Origin: Motiliproteus sp041586615 | Lineage (GTDB): Bacteria > Pseudomonadota > Gammaproteobacteria > Pseudomonadales > Balneatricaceae | Direction: 5' to 3' | Length of the DNA: 64,000 nt | Assembly: GCA_041586615.1 (NCBI GenBank) | Contig: JBFGZS010000008.1 | Location: 23,161-87,160 of the forward strand | Shown here: positions 35,023-42,523 of the stretch, piece by piece | Numbering within the stretch: position 1 is the first letter of the stretch | Layout: every line of letters starts with the position of its first letter | Position numbers and translations under genes: made by a program | The notes under the pieces: model-generated | The model's input: the letters and a program-made list of their open reading frames with translations, nothing else | What the model was told of the DNA's origin: nothing | The model's database searches: none

Positions 35023-35763
35023 TCAATACGCGGTAATACCGGCGCTTTCGGCCAGGGCTTCCTGCAAAATTTGCGCATCGATGAAAAGCCTTTCTGGCTC
35101 AGGCAGTTGCGGTCTGGCCTGGAAAATAACCGGGATCTTTAACTGGCGTGCCGCCGCAATTTTGGCGCCGACAGCGCTGCCGCCGCTGTTTTTGGCGACC
35201 AGTACATCGATACCTTGTTCCTGCATTAATGTCCGTTCATCGTCGAGGGAAAAGGGGCCGCGGGCATCGATGACCTGATAGTCTTTACCGGCAGGAACCT
35301 TACCGGGCAGGGCGCGCACGAGCCACTGCTCGCCGTCGGGAATACGCTCAAGATGCGGCAGCACCGAGCTGCCGAGCGTGATCAACGGGCGGGTAAAGCT
35401 GGAGTAGCTTAGGGCTGCGTGCCAGTCCGGTGTCTGTATCCAGCAATCGCCGTCCTGTTGCGACCAGGGTGGGCGCTGATAAGCCCATAGTGGAATGCCG
35501 GCACGGTCGGCGGCCTCAAAGGCATGTTCACTGATGGACTGCGCGTAGGGGTGGGTGGCATCAATAAGCAGGTCGAACTGCTGGTCCTGTAAATAATCGA
35601 CCAACCCTTGAATCCCGCCGAAACCACCGACCCGCACCGGACAGTCCAGGGACGGTACGTCGCCTTTCCCTGCCAGGCTGTAGACCGGCAGGAAGGGTTC
35701 CCGGCAGAGTGCACGCGTCAGAGCAAGTGCTTCGCCAATGCCACCCAGAATCAATAGTTTCAT
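35023..35763 (-). CDS. cobK: Precorrin-6A reductase CobK/CbiJ
   Basis: CobK reduces precorrin-6A with NADPH. The 246-aa protein begins MKLLILGGIGEALALTRAL. It contains LLIDATHPYAQSISEHAFEAADRAGIPLWAYQRPPW, the family hallmark, and VLVAKNSGGSAVGAKIAAARQLKIPV near the end. ATG 35763 forms an ATGA overlap with the cbiD stop; an upstream Met at 35781 would lie within cbiD and is less likely. The gene ends 30 bases before the riboswitch. Confidence 0.94.
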   Translation of the reverse strand: MKLLILGGIGEALALTRALCREPFLPVYSLAGKGDVPSLDCPVRVGGFGGIQGLVDYLQDQQFDLLIDATHPYAQSISEHAFEAADRAGIPLWAYQRPPWSQQDGDCWIQTPDWHAALSYSSFTRPLITLGSSVLPHLERIPDGEQWLVRALPGKVPAGKDYQVIDARGPFSLDDERTLMQEQGIDVLVAKNSGGSAVGAKIAAARQLKIPVIFQARPQLPEPERLFIDAQILQEALAESAGITAY

Positions 35764-36848
35764 GTTGCGCTCCCCACACATTGCCCCTGCTTATTGAAGG
35801 CCCAGACTTCGACCTGGATCTGCTCAGGCAGCCGTTGGCGGGCCTGAACGCGAGCCAACTGACAGATTCGTTCGCCCAGCGCGATCCCTGCCTGTTCAGA
35901 TAACTGTAGCGCCTGCAGGCTGGTGTTGCACTGCCGAATGTTTTCGCGCAGTGTTTCTGAGGCACCGAGTGCCCCGGCCTGTGCGGCCAGATGGGTGAAA
36001 TCGATGGCCGATTTACGGCTGTGCAGATCCAGATGACCGCGTGCCAGTTTGCTGAGTTTGCCAAACCCGCCGGCCAGCACCAGTTTATCCACCGGCGCCC
36101 GTTTCAGGTACTTGAGTACCGCGCCGACGAAATCCCCCATCTCGATCAGCGCCATCTCCGGTAGCGGGTAGACCTGTTGGATGGCTGTCTCGGAGGTATT
36201 GCCGGTACTGGCGACCAGGGTGTGTAAACCGTTGGCGCGCGCCACGTCGATGCCTTGATGGATGGAGGCGATATAGGCGGCGCAGGAGAAAGGCCGAACG
36301 ATGCCCGTGGTGCCAAGGATCGACAGCCCGCCGAGTATGCCGAGGCGAGGGTTCATGGTTTTCAGCGCCAGCGCCGCGCCCTTTTCGACGCCGATGCTGA
36401 CTTCGAAGCCGCCGTGATAGGACTGCTCTTTTGCCAGAGCGAGCAAGTGAGCGGTCATCATCTGTCGGGGCACTGGGTTGATAGCGGGCTCACCCACGGC
36501 CAGGACCAGTCCTTCGCGGGTCACCGTGCCGACGCCGGGGCCCGCCCGGAAATGTACGCCGGGCTCGGGTAGCAGGCGTACATGGGCAAATATACGCGCG
36601 CCGTGGGTCACATCGGGGTCGTCGCCGGCGTCTTTGATCACCGCCGCTGCCGCGCCCTCGTCGGTCAAACGGCAGTCATCCAGCGTGAACTCTACCCGTT
36701 GCCCTTTGGGCAGGTCGATGCTGGCCATTGAACAGCCGGTACCGGTCAGCAGTAGACGTGCGGCGGCCAGACTAGTGACGGTCGCGCAGGCCCCGGTGGT
36801 GTAACCGAAGCGCAGCGGCCGGTTGGATTCAGAGCTTTCTTGCCACAT
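35760..36848 (-). CDS. cbiD: Cobalt-precorrin-5B C1-methyltransferase CbiD
   Basis: CbiD adds the C1 methyl group in the oxygen-independent pathway. The 362-aa protein starts with the conserved LRFGYTTGACATVTSLAAARLL. It shows GPGVGTVTREGLVLAVGEPAINPVPRQMM and LGGLSILGTTGIVRPFS. Presence of CbiD instead of CobF fits CbiG instead of CobG. It is the first gene of the corrin cluster in transcription order and is translationally coupled to cobK. No cobalamin riboswitch is visible in the 107 bases before it; further upstream lies an R1 repeat. Confidence 0.94.
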   Translation of the reverse strand: MWQESSESNRPLRFGYTTGACATVTSLAAARLLLTGTGCSMASIDLPKGQRVEFTLDDCRLTDEGAAAAVIKDAGDDPDVTHGARIFAHVRLLPEPGVHFRAGPGVGTVTREGLVLAVGEPAINPVPRQMMTAHLLALAKEQSYHGGFEVSIGVEKGAALALKTMNPRLGILGGLSILGTTGIVRPFSCAAYIASIHQGIDVARANGLHTLVASTGNTSETAIQQVYPLPEMALIEMGDFVGAVLKYLKRAPVDKLVLAGGFGKLSKLARGHLDLHSRKSAIDFTHLAAQAGALGASETLRENIRQCNTSLQALQLSEQAGIALGERICQLARVQARQRLPEQIQVEVWAFNKQGQCVGSAT

Positions 36849-36955
36849 GGCCGGATCCCCAAAAAGAGTCAGCCAGTATACGTGAGATAGCCCCCAGCTC
36901 GTAAGCGCGTGCTGCAGATTTGCCGCTACAGCCCAGGGGCGGTGTTTGATCTTAT

Positions 36956-37110
36956 TAACCGGCTATCAAACTACCGATCCATTCGGTCTTTTGATGACGA
37001 CAAGGCCGGCGCCTGTCCGTCCTCGTCTCACCTGGCGTTATGTCACGGCGATTCATCCATGAATCGTCTATCAAGGTGACATTTTTGCGCGCTATTACGT
37101 TACCGCCTTA
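36956..37110 (+). repeat. Dispersed hairpin repeat R1, complete copy
   Basis: The order of stem-loops is as in the other copies: CATTCGGTCTTTTGATG arm, ACAAGG...CCTCGT, TGGCGTTATGTCA, GATTCATCCATGAATC and the closing stem ending TTACCGCCTTA. Several stems carry paired substitutions relative to other copies. One example is GATTCATCCATGAATC, in place of GGTTCATCCATGAACC. Both arms have changed, so the hairpin is kept. It lies between the 3' end of nhaA and the 5' end of cbiD. Confidence 0.82.
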
Positions 37111-38358
37111 TTCTTTGGGTAACGATTCAGCCGACATAGGCGGTTCGCTCGCAGGGTTCTGCGCGGGTTGGCTAACCGGCGACAGCCGCAGTACCAGATA
37201 CCCGGCCATGGCGGACAGGATCGACCCCAGCAGCACCGCCAGTCGGTCAGCGGAGGCGTAGTCGTTGGCACCCTCGAAGGCCAGTGAGCCGATAAACAGA
37301 CTCATGGTAAAGCCGACCCCGGTCAGCAGGGCGATACCGTACAGTTGTTGCCAGCTGGCGCCTGTGGGCATGGGTGCGATACCCAGCCTGATCGCCAGCC
37401 AACTGAAACCAAATACGCCTACCTGCTTACCGACGAACAGCCCTAGCAGAACACCCACTGGCACGGTTCCCTGCAACAGGCGCAGGGCGTCGGCGTTCAG
37501 CTCAACGCCGGCATTGGCGAAGGCGAACAGGGGCATGATCAAAAAGGCGACCCAACTGTGCAGGCCTTTTTCAACCTGCAGTAACGGTGAGGGCAGTGCC
37601 TGACCATCGCGACGGGTGGCTGTCATGGGGATCGCCAGCGCCAGCACGACACCGGCCAAGGTGGCGTGGACGCCGGATTTCAGTACCGACACCCACAGAA
37701 TGGCCCCGACGACCATGTACGCCGAGACGCGGATAACCCCCAGACGATTCATTAATACGAGTACACCGATGGCGGCACCCGCGACCGAAAGCGACGCCAC
37801 GGACAGGTCGACGGTATAGAAAATGGCGATGATAATAATGGCGCCCAGGTCATCGATAATTGCCAGGGTCATCAGGAATAGTTTCAGCGCCAGCGGCACG
37901 CGTTTGCCCAACAGAGACAGCACGCCGAGCGCGAAGGCGATATCGGTGGCGGTGGGGATTGCCCAGCCGCGCATTCCCACCGGGTCGGCGTAATTTAATG
38001 CCGTGTAGACCAGTGCCGGCACCAGCATGCCGCCGACGGCGGCGATGGCGGGCAGGGCGATTTGTGACGGTTTGGACAGATGGCCGGTCAGCATCTCGCG
38101 TTTGACCTCCAGCCCTACCAGCAGAAAGAACAGCGCCATCAGTCCGTCGTTGATCCAGAGCAGCAGCGGTTTGGCCAGCTCCAGCGTGCCGACGCGGATC
38201 TCCAGCGGCAGGTCCAGCAGCATATCGTAGAGGAACACCAGCGGGGTGTTGGCAAAGATCATCGCCAGCACCATGGCGCCTAACAGTAAAATGCCGCCAG
38301 CGGCTTCCAGTTTCAGAAAACCTTCCCAGAGACCGGGACGTGTTTCTTCCATAATCAA
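37108..38358 (-). CDS. nhaA: Na+/H+ antiporter NhaA
   Basis: NhaA is an inner-membrane antiporter that exports Na+ (or Li+) in exchange for two protons. The 416-aa protein has 12 helices and the essential Asp pair in LAIIDDLGAI (residues 169-170), the Asp of ATDIAFALG (139), and the GVGFTMSLFIGSLAF helix with the conserved Lys/Met region. The start could be ATG 38358 or ATG 38352. It is transcribed away from the NhaR-like regulator gene, with a Bax-inhibitor-1 gene in between and a leader containing three stem-loops. Confidence 0.95.
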   Translation of the reverse strand: MIMEETRPGLWEGFLKLEAAGGILLLGAMVLAMIFANTPLVFLYDMLLDLPLEIRVGTLELAKPLLLWINDGLMALFFLLVGLEVKREMLTGHLSKPSQIALPAIAAVGGMLVPALVYTALNYADPVGMRGWAIPTATDIAFALGVLSLLGKRVPLALKLFLMTLAIIDDLGAIIIIAIFYTVDLSVASLSVAGAAIGVLVLMNRLGVIRVSAYMVVGAILWVSVLKSGVHATLAGVVLALAIPMTATRRDGQALPSPLLQVEKGLHSWVAFLIMPLFAFANAGVELNADALRLLQGTVPVGVLLGLFVGKQVGVFGFSWLAIRLGIAPMPTGASWQQLYGIALLTGVGFTMSLFIGSLAFEGANDYASADRLAVLLGSILSAMAGYLVLRLSPVSQPAQNPASEPPMSAESLPKE

Positions 38359-38376
38359 TACCTTTTTCTCGCAAAC

Positions 38377-38449
38377 GCTGCCCTGGTGGCAGCTTGAAAA
38401 GCGATCACCGTGCCTCAGGCGCGGTGATACGAGGGAGACCGAGGGGTCT
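38377..38449 (-). promoter_or_regulatory. Structured leader of nhaA with three consecutive stem-loops
   Basis: Three stems lie between the Bax-inhibitor stop and the nhaA start. They are AGACC/GGTCT (38436-38449), ATCACCG/CGGTGAT (38404-38428) and GCTGCC/GGCAGC (38377-38393). The position suggests a cis-regulatory RNA of the kind known upstream of nhaA genes (nhaA-I/II motifs). I could not confirm a match to their consensus. Confidence 0.4.
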
Positions 38450-38468
38450 GCGTGCGGTTGTCCGGGGT

Positions 38469-39203
38469 TCAGTCGTCGGAACCGAACACGCCCAATAGCT
38501 GCAGCAGGCTCAGAAACAGATTGTAGATAGAGATATACAGTGTCACCGTCGCCATGATGTAGTTGGTTTCACCACCGTTAAGAATTTCACTGGTCTGATA
38601 GAGGATCAGGCCGCTCATCAGCAGGACGAACATAGCCGAAACGGCCAGTGACAGCGCGGCGATTTCGAAAAACATTGCCGCCAGGCCCAGACCGAACGCC
38701 AGCAGAATCCCGACGCTGAGGAAGCTGCCCATAAAGCTGAAATCACGCGTTGAGAACAGCGCCACACCCGACAGGCCGATGAAGATCAGGCCGGTCATGC
38801 CGAGGGCGCTCATCACCAGTTCGGCGCCATTGGGCAGTGCCAGATAGCTATTAAGAATGGGGCCCAATGTATAGCCCATAAAACCGGTTAGAGCGAAGAC
38901 GCACAGCAAGCCCGCGCTGCTGTTGCGGTAACGGGTGGTCAGAAACAGTAGGCCGAAATATCCTCCCAGGGTCAGTAATATGCCGGGATGGGGTAGCTGC
39001 AACGCGGCGCTGACGCCGGCCACCAGGGCACTGAACAGCAGGGTCAGTGACAGTAGTGCGTAGGTATTACGCAACACCTTATGTTGGCTAAGTGCGGTGA
39101 CCTGCGCACTATTATCGAATTGGGCGTTGTCGTTCAGAACATCGCCTTCAAGGGCGATGGCCTGTTCATGGGTCGATGATTGTAACGGTGTTGTCGAGCG
39201 CAT
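38469..39203 (-). CDS. Bax inhibitor-1/YccA family membrane protein
   Basis: This 244-aa integral membrane protein has seven predicted helices after a hydrophilic N terminus of about 45 residues. Family hallmarks include VLRNTYALLSLTLLFSALVAG, FALTGFMGYTLGPIL and the C-terminal SGLILYQTSEILNGGETNYIMATVTLYISIYNLFLSLLQLLG with the conserved acidic residues. Bacterial members (YccA, YbhL, BsYetJ) have been linked to FtsH protease control and pH-dependent Ca2+ leak. The role here is not known. It lies upstream of nhaA and probably shares its promoter near the large palindrome. Confidence 0.9.
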   Translation of the reverse strand: MRSTTPLQSSTHEQAIALEGDVLNDNAQFDNSAQVTALSQHKVLRNTYALLSLTLLFSALVAGVSAALQLPHPGILLTLGGYFGLLFLTTRYRNSSAGLLCVFALTGFMGYTLGPILNSYLALPNGAELVMSALGMTGLIFIGLSGVALFSTRDFSFMGSFLSVGILLAFGLGLAAMFFEIAALSLAVSAMFVLLMSGLILYQTSEILNGGETNYIMATVTLYISIYNLFLSLLQLLGVFGSDD

Positions 39204-39281
39204 GGCTCACCTCCATCCAGAGTAATGACAGTCGAAAAGGCTGTTGCCCTGATCCGTAACCGACAGTCTACGGCGAGAAAC

Positions 39282-39311
39282 AACTCAAGTTAATTCGAAT
39301 TAACTTGAGTT
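39282..39311. promoter_or_regulatory. Perfect 30-bp palindrome between the Bax-inhibitor-nhaA operon and nhaR
   Basis: The half-site AACTCAAGTTAATTC is followed directly by its exact reverse complement. It lies 51 bases before the nhaR start and 79 bases before the divergent Bax-inhibitor start. A LysR-type operator or shared regulator site is likely from position and symmetry. Confidence 0.7.
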
Positions 39312-39362
39312 ATACTGCGTAAAAATCGATGCAACAAGGGCTCTACGGAGAATATTTACCCG

Positions 39363-40277
39363 GTGGATATCAACTATAAGCATCTGCGCTATTTCTGGTA
39401 TGTGGCAAAGGCCGGCAGTATCAGCGCTGCCTGTGAGCAATTACACCTGACCCCGCAAACCATCAGCGGCCAGTTAAAACTGTTGGAAAACAGCCTCGGT
39501 ACCACACTCTTTTTGCGCGAAGGACGCGGCCTGGTGCTGAGCGAGGCCGGCAAACACGCGCTAGATTACGCCGAGCAGATCTTTTCACTCGGATCCGAAC
39601 TGGCGCAAAGCCTGCAGCGGCAGCAACGGACCAGCATCCCCACGTTTAATGTCGGTATTGCCGATGTGGTTCCCAAACTGATCGCCTTCCGGTTATTGGA
39701 ACCGGCCTTGGGATTGTCCGATCCGATTCGTATCAACTGCCAGGAAGGTACTCATGACGTGTTATTGGGCGATCTGGCGATCCACAAGCTGGATTTGATC
39801 CTGACCGATCACCCGCTGGAGAGCCATCTGCACGTAAAGGCTTACAGTCACCTGCTGGGCGAGAGCGATACCAGTTTCTTTTGCCTGCCGCAGCAGGCCG
39901 CGCGGTACCGGGAACATTTTCCCGTCAGTCTGGATGGCGCACCGATGCTGATGCCGGCGCCGGGTACGCAGGTGCAATTGGGGCTCAAGCGCTGGTTTGA
40001 CGAATTGTGCATCCAGCCGCGTATCGTGGGGGAGTTTGCCGACAGTGCGTTAATGAATACCTTCGGTCAGGGCGGCGTTGGCTTGTTCTGCGCGCCCAGT
40101 GTGATTCGCAGCGAAGTGATGCGCCAGTTTGGCGTGGCAGAAATCGGCAAGACCGACCGGGTTCGGGAACGTTTCTATGCGCTGTCTACCGAGCGGCGCA
40201 TTCGTCATCCCGCGACCCTGGCCGTGTGTGAGCAGGGGCGTGAGGGGTTGTTTGAAAGACGCGACGCGCAGAATTAA
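39363..40277 (+). CDS. nhaR: NhaR-like LysR-type regulator
   Basis: This 304-aa transcription factor resembles NhaR, the Na+-responsive activator of nhaA. The N-terminal helix-turn-helix INYKHLRYFWYVAKAGSISAACEQLHLTPQTISGQLKLLE has the NhaR-specific features YFW and LTPQTISGQ rather than generic LysR wording. GVADV-type (VGIADVVPKLI) opens the effector domain. It starts with GTG 39363 behind GGAG (39347-39350). It is divergent from the Bax-inhibitor-nhaA pair across a spacer with a perfect 30-bp palindrome, which fits control of that operon. Confidence 0.88.
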   Translation: MDINYKHLRYFWYVAKAGSISAACEQLHLTPQTISGQLKLLENSLGTTLFLREGRGLVLSEAGKHALDYAEQIFSLGSELAQSLQRQQRTSIPTFNVGIADVVPKLIAFRLLEPALGLSDPIRINCQEGTHDVLLGDLAIHKLDLILTDHPLESHLHVKAYSHLLGESDTSFFCLPQQAARYREHFPVSLDGAPMLMPAPGTQVQLGLKRWFDELCIQPRIVGEFADSALMNTFGQGGVGLFCAPSVIRSEVMRQFGVAEIGKTDRVRERFYALSTERRIRHPATLAVCEQGREGLFERRDAQN

Positions 40278-40410
40278 CGCAGCCGTATTATCGTGACGAG
40301 ACGCGCAGCCTTCGGGTATCGCATATTACTACGCAATGTTGCACCCGCTTTAGCCGGCAAGTGTGCCATGCCTTACATCACCATTATTCAACCGTGATGG
40401 GCACGTCGTA

Positions 40411-40761
40411 TCACTCAGCAACGAATATCGCCAGCCAGACCGCATCGGGATCCTGACTGGTTTTCTCGACCCGATGTCGGCACCCGGCCGGTATGTTCAG
40501 GTAATCACCGCCGGTTAATTTGATCTGTCGGTTACCGTCTTCGAAACGCAGAACGGCTTCGCCCTGCAGCAGCATCACCCACTCATGTTCGGTCTGCTCG
40601 TACCAGAATCCGGCGGGGGAACTGTGGCCGCGGGAGACGATACGCTCGATGCGCAGGTCTTTGTGTTGTAACAGGACATTGACCAGCTCATCCGGCAGGT
40701 GCGCGGGAATCGCCGTCAACAGATTGCCGGGTTCGTCTTGCGCGGTAGGCGATGGGGCCAT
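40411..40761 (-). CDS. Cupin-domain protein
   Basis: This small beta-barrel cupin of about 116 aa has the two cupin motifs: EWVMLLQGEAVLRFEDGNRQIKLTGGDYLNIPAG and CRHRVEKTSQDPDAVWLAIFVAE. A helical lead (IPAHLPDELVNVLLQHKDLRIERIVSRGHSSPAGFWYEQ) precedes them. The function is unknown; similar proteins are often annotated only as cupin. The reading frame continues upstream to 41082, but that part is the R2 repeat, so ATG 40761 is taken as start. It stands alone. Confidence 0.78.
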   Translation of the reverse strand: MAPSPTAQDEPGNLLTAIPAHLPDELVNVLLQHKDLRIERIVSRGHSSPAGFWYEQTEHEWVMLLQGEAVLRFEDGNRQIKLTGGDYLNIPAGCRHRVEKTSQDPDAVWLAIFVAE

Positions 40762-40825
40762 AGCGGTATGCTCCTGAATAAAATGAGCCACCCATTTTGT
40801 GTCAAAAACAGACAGCGTGATCGAT

Positions 40826-40974
40826 AACCCTCTTTTATGAAAAAGCGATGCATCCTTAGCGACCTGCTTTGCGAACCAGGCGTACAGGTTAATGACGCCC
40901 AGATCCCAGCGGCTACGGGGCAAGGGCGATATTATTGATATATTGCTCCAGAGGGCAAAAGGCAAGACGCGACC
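40826..40974 (+). repeat. Dispersed repeat R2, copy A
   Basis: This element of about 150 bp begins ACCCTCTTTTATGAAAAAGC, includes GCGAACCAGGCGTACAGGTTAATGA and ends GAGGGCAAAAGGCAAGACGC-GACC. Other copies lie at 42313 and 52537 in the same orientation. Read on the minus strand, the element translates partly as INLYAWFAKQVAKDASLFHK, a phrase partly kept in the other copies despite stops. It sits directly upstream of the cupin gene. Confidence 0.85.
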
Positions 40975-41105
40975 GTATCTCCTACCTCCGTACCTCCTGC
41001 AATGGGCAACCCATTCCCGTAGGAGCCTGCCTGCAGGCGAAGCCCTTCGTCGTTTCTGCGCTAACTCGTACCTACGAAACACGAATATCTAGTCTTTACA
41101 GTGTG
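40975..41105. other. Short gap beside R2 copy A
   Basis: No gene is recognised. The text contains CTACCTCCGTACCTCC and an inverted pair GTAGGAGCCTGCCTGCAGGC that could form a small hairpin near the 3' end of the secreted-protein gene. Confidence 0.3.
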
Positions 41106-41522
41106 CTAGCAGTCGGCATTGCCCCTCTCGACGGCATAGGCCGTTCCGCCGATGTTTACCCGCCCGTTACTCTGAAGGTACATGGGAAAGGCCCCCTGCT
41201 CACCGCCGTCAGTCTGGTAAAGCAACAGGGTTTGCATACCTTGTTGCTTGAGGTTCCATTGACCGGAAATACGGTTGTTAGAGGCACCACCCGCCGTACC
41301 AGGCACATACCAACTGCCCTCTTTATAGTAGTGGTAGCGCCCGTCGCGGCAAAAACGGATCACGGTCAATGTACTGTTATTGCGAGCGATAGAACCGTCG
41401 TAAGCGGTGAGTTTGGCACCGGACAGGCCCTGATACCACTGATCCAAGATCGATGGGGCTGCAGCCTGGGCCCCCAGGCTTGATAGAGCAAAGGCAAACA
41501 CAACATATTTATACAATGTCAT
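41106..41522 (-). CDS. Small secreted protein of unknown function
   Basis: This 138-aa protein has a clear signal peptide (MTLYKYVVFAFALSSLGAQA, cleavage likely before AAPS). The mature part is about 118 residues and beta-strand rich, with SGQWNLKQQGMQTLLLYQTDGGEQGAFPMYLQSNGRVNIGGTAYAVERGN. It has two cysteines (FCRDG and the final residue) that could form a disulfide. The alternating strand pattern recalls small lipocalin-like or META-type folds, but no family is recognised with confidence. It is divergent from the GG-leader peptide gene across 439 bases. Confidence 0.7.
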   Translation of the reverse strand: MTLYKYVVFAFALSSLGAQAAAPSILDQWYQGLSGAKLTAYDGSIARNNSTLTVIRFCRDGRYHYYKEGSWYVPGTAGGASNNRISGQWNLKQQGMQTLLLYQTDGGEQGAFPMYLQSNGRVNIGGTAYAVERGNADC

Positions 41523-41961
41523 AAAGATTCCTCCAAACGCGCAGTAGGGGTGAGAGGCGCTTTGCGGTGGTTAGCGTCATCCGGACCCCACTAAAAATTT
41601 CTCTGGAAGCAGGACCTGGTCATTATTGCTCAATCGACACGGATCTGCAGCTCAGATCAGCATCAAGAGCATCAAGAGGGTCATCATCAAGAGGGTCACG
41701 TTTTTTTGCTATGGCGTACCGAAAGCAGGTCTCGGTATCTGTTTGTTGTTTTACAACTTCGTTGTGAAAGTGGTTTGTTTTTTAGCAACTAATCAATTCC
41801 TGCCGATGTTGGCTACTGTTTATGCAATGACAGCTAACCGAAATTAATCGCTTATGAAACAGATTGTTACAAATAATAATACTGGAAACCAAGCAACCTG
41901 GCACAGTGGCTGCAATACCTTGGTTGTCTTAAACAAAAACACGAAGCCCAGGAGAAGACCC
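41523..41961. other. Divergent spacer between secreted protein and GG-leader peptide
   Basis: No gene is supported. Around 41669-41700 short units are repeated in tandem (GCATCAAGAG twice, then ATCAAGAGGGTC twice). The part from 41755 is AT-richer than its surroundings, as expected for promoters. Confidence 0.4.
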
Positions 41962-42231
41962 ATGACAGCAGCACTTAGCATGAATCTGAGCGCAACCCCG
42001 ATGACGCTGGTTGACCTGCCGGTAAATAAAGAACTGGATCGCACCGCGATGCAACAACTGGTCGGTGGTCACGGTGCCGGTACGAGTAGCTCGACCTCGT
42101 ACTACACCACCAAGCAGACGCAATCATACGGGTTCTTGAAGCGTCACCGTAAGGTCTACCACTTCACCCGGGTGACGACCCAGAAGTGGCACGTCAACGG
42201 CCGCTGGGGTAGCTGGCACATTCATTTCTAA
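41962..42231 (+). CDS. Small peptide with double-glycine leader, candidate bacteriocin/RiPP-type precursor
   Basis: This 89-aa product starts at ATG 41962 with a strong AGGAG eight bases before it. Residues 15-36 read TLVDLPVNKELDRTAMQQLVGG. This is an amphipathic leader ending in Gly-Gly, of the kind cut by peptidase-containing ABC exporters. The remaining 53 residues contain no Cys, many aromatic, His and basic residues (SYGFLKRHRKVYHFTRVTT; WHVNGRWGSWHIHF) and a Ser/Thr-rich start. No exporter, immunity or modification gene is adjacent. A rho-independent terminator follows at once, so it is expressed as a single-gene unit. The precursor role is inference. Confidence 0.65.
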   Translation: MTAALSMNLSATPMTLVDLPVNKELDRTAMQQLVGGHGAGTSSSTSYYTTKQTQSYGFLKRHRKVYHFTRVTTQKWHVNGRWGSWHIHF

Positions 42232-42273
42232 ACAGGCAGCAATCTAACCCCGACAGTTTATCACCAGTAATCC

Positions 42274-42294
42274 AGGGGCTTCGGCCCCTTTTTT
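42274..42294 (+). terminator. Rho-independent terminator of the GG-leader peptide gene
   Basis: The stem GGGGC / GCCCC with a TTCG tetraloop is followed by six T residues. The same stem, loop and flanks recur at 52308-52328. Confidence 0.92.
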
Positions 42295-42312
42295 ACGGAT
42301 AACGGTTGACCG

Positions 42313-42463
42313 ACAACCCTCTTTTATGAAAAAGCGATGTATCCTTAGCGACCCGCTTTGCGAACTAGGCGTACAGGTTAATGAAGCCCAGGTCTCAGCA
42401 GCCATGGGTCAAGGGCGATACCCTTGATGTATGACCCCAGAGGGCAAAAGGCAAGACGCGACC
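42313..42463 (+). repeat. Dispersed repeat R2, copy B
   Basis: It matches copy A over its full length, from ACCCTCTTTTATGAAAAAGC to GAGGGCAAAAGGCAAGACGC-GACCCC. It is followed by CCGTGCCCCCGCGACCCCGTGCCCCCGTG, in which ACCCCGTGCCCCC-type units repeat. It lies between the peptide terminator and the 3' end of the class IV aminotransferase gene. Confidence 0.85.
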
Positions 42464-42523
42464 CCGTGCCCCCGCGACCCCGTGCCCCCGTGCTGAGTTA
42501 CGTTGAAGGAAGAGGCTTGAACT

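Noticed and set aside
40762..41082. In-frame N-terminal extension of the cupin gene to 41082, giving a 223-aa protein
   Set aside because: The extra 107 residues are encoded by the R2 repeat and adjoining repeat-like text, and the other R2 copies contain stops in that frame. The cupin fold is complete from 40761.
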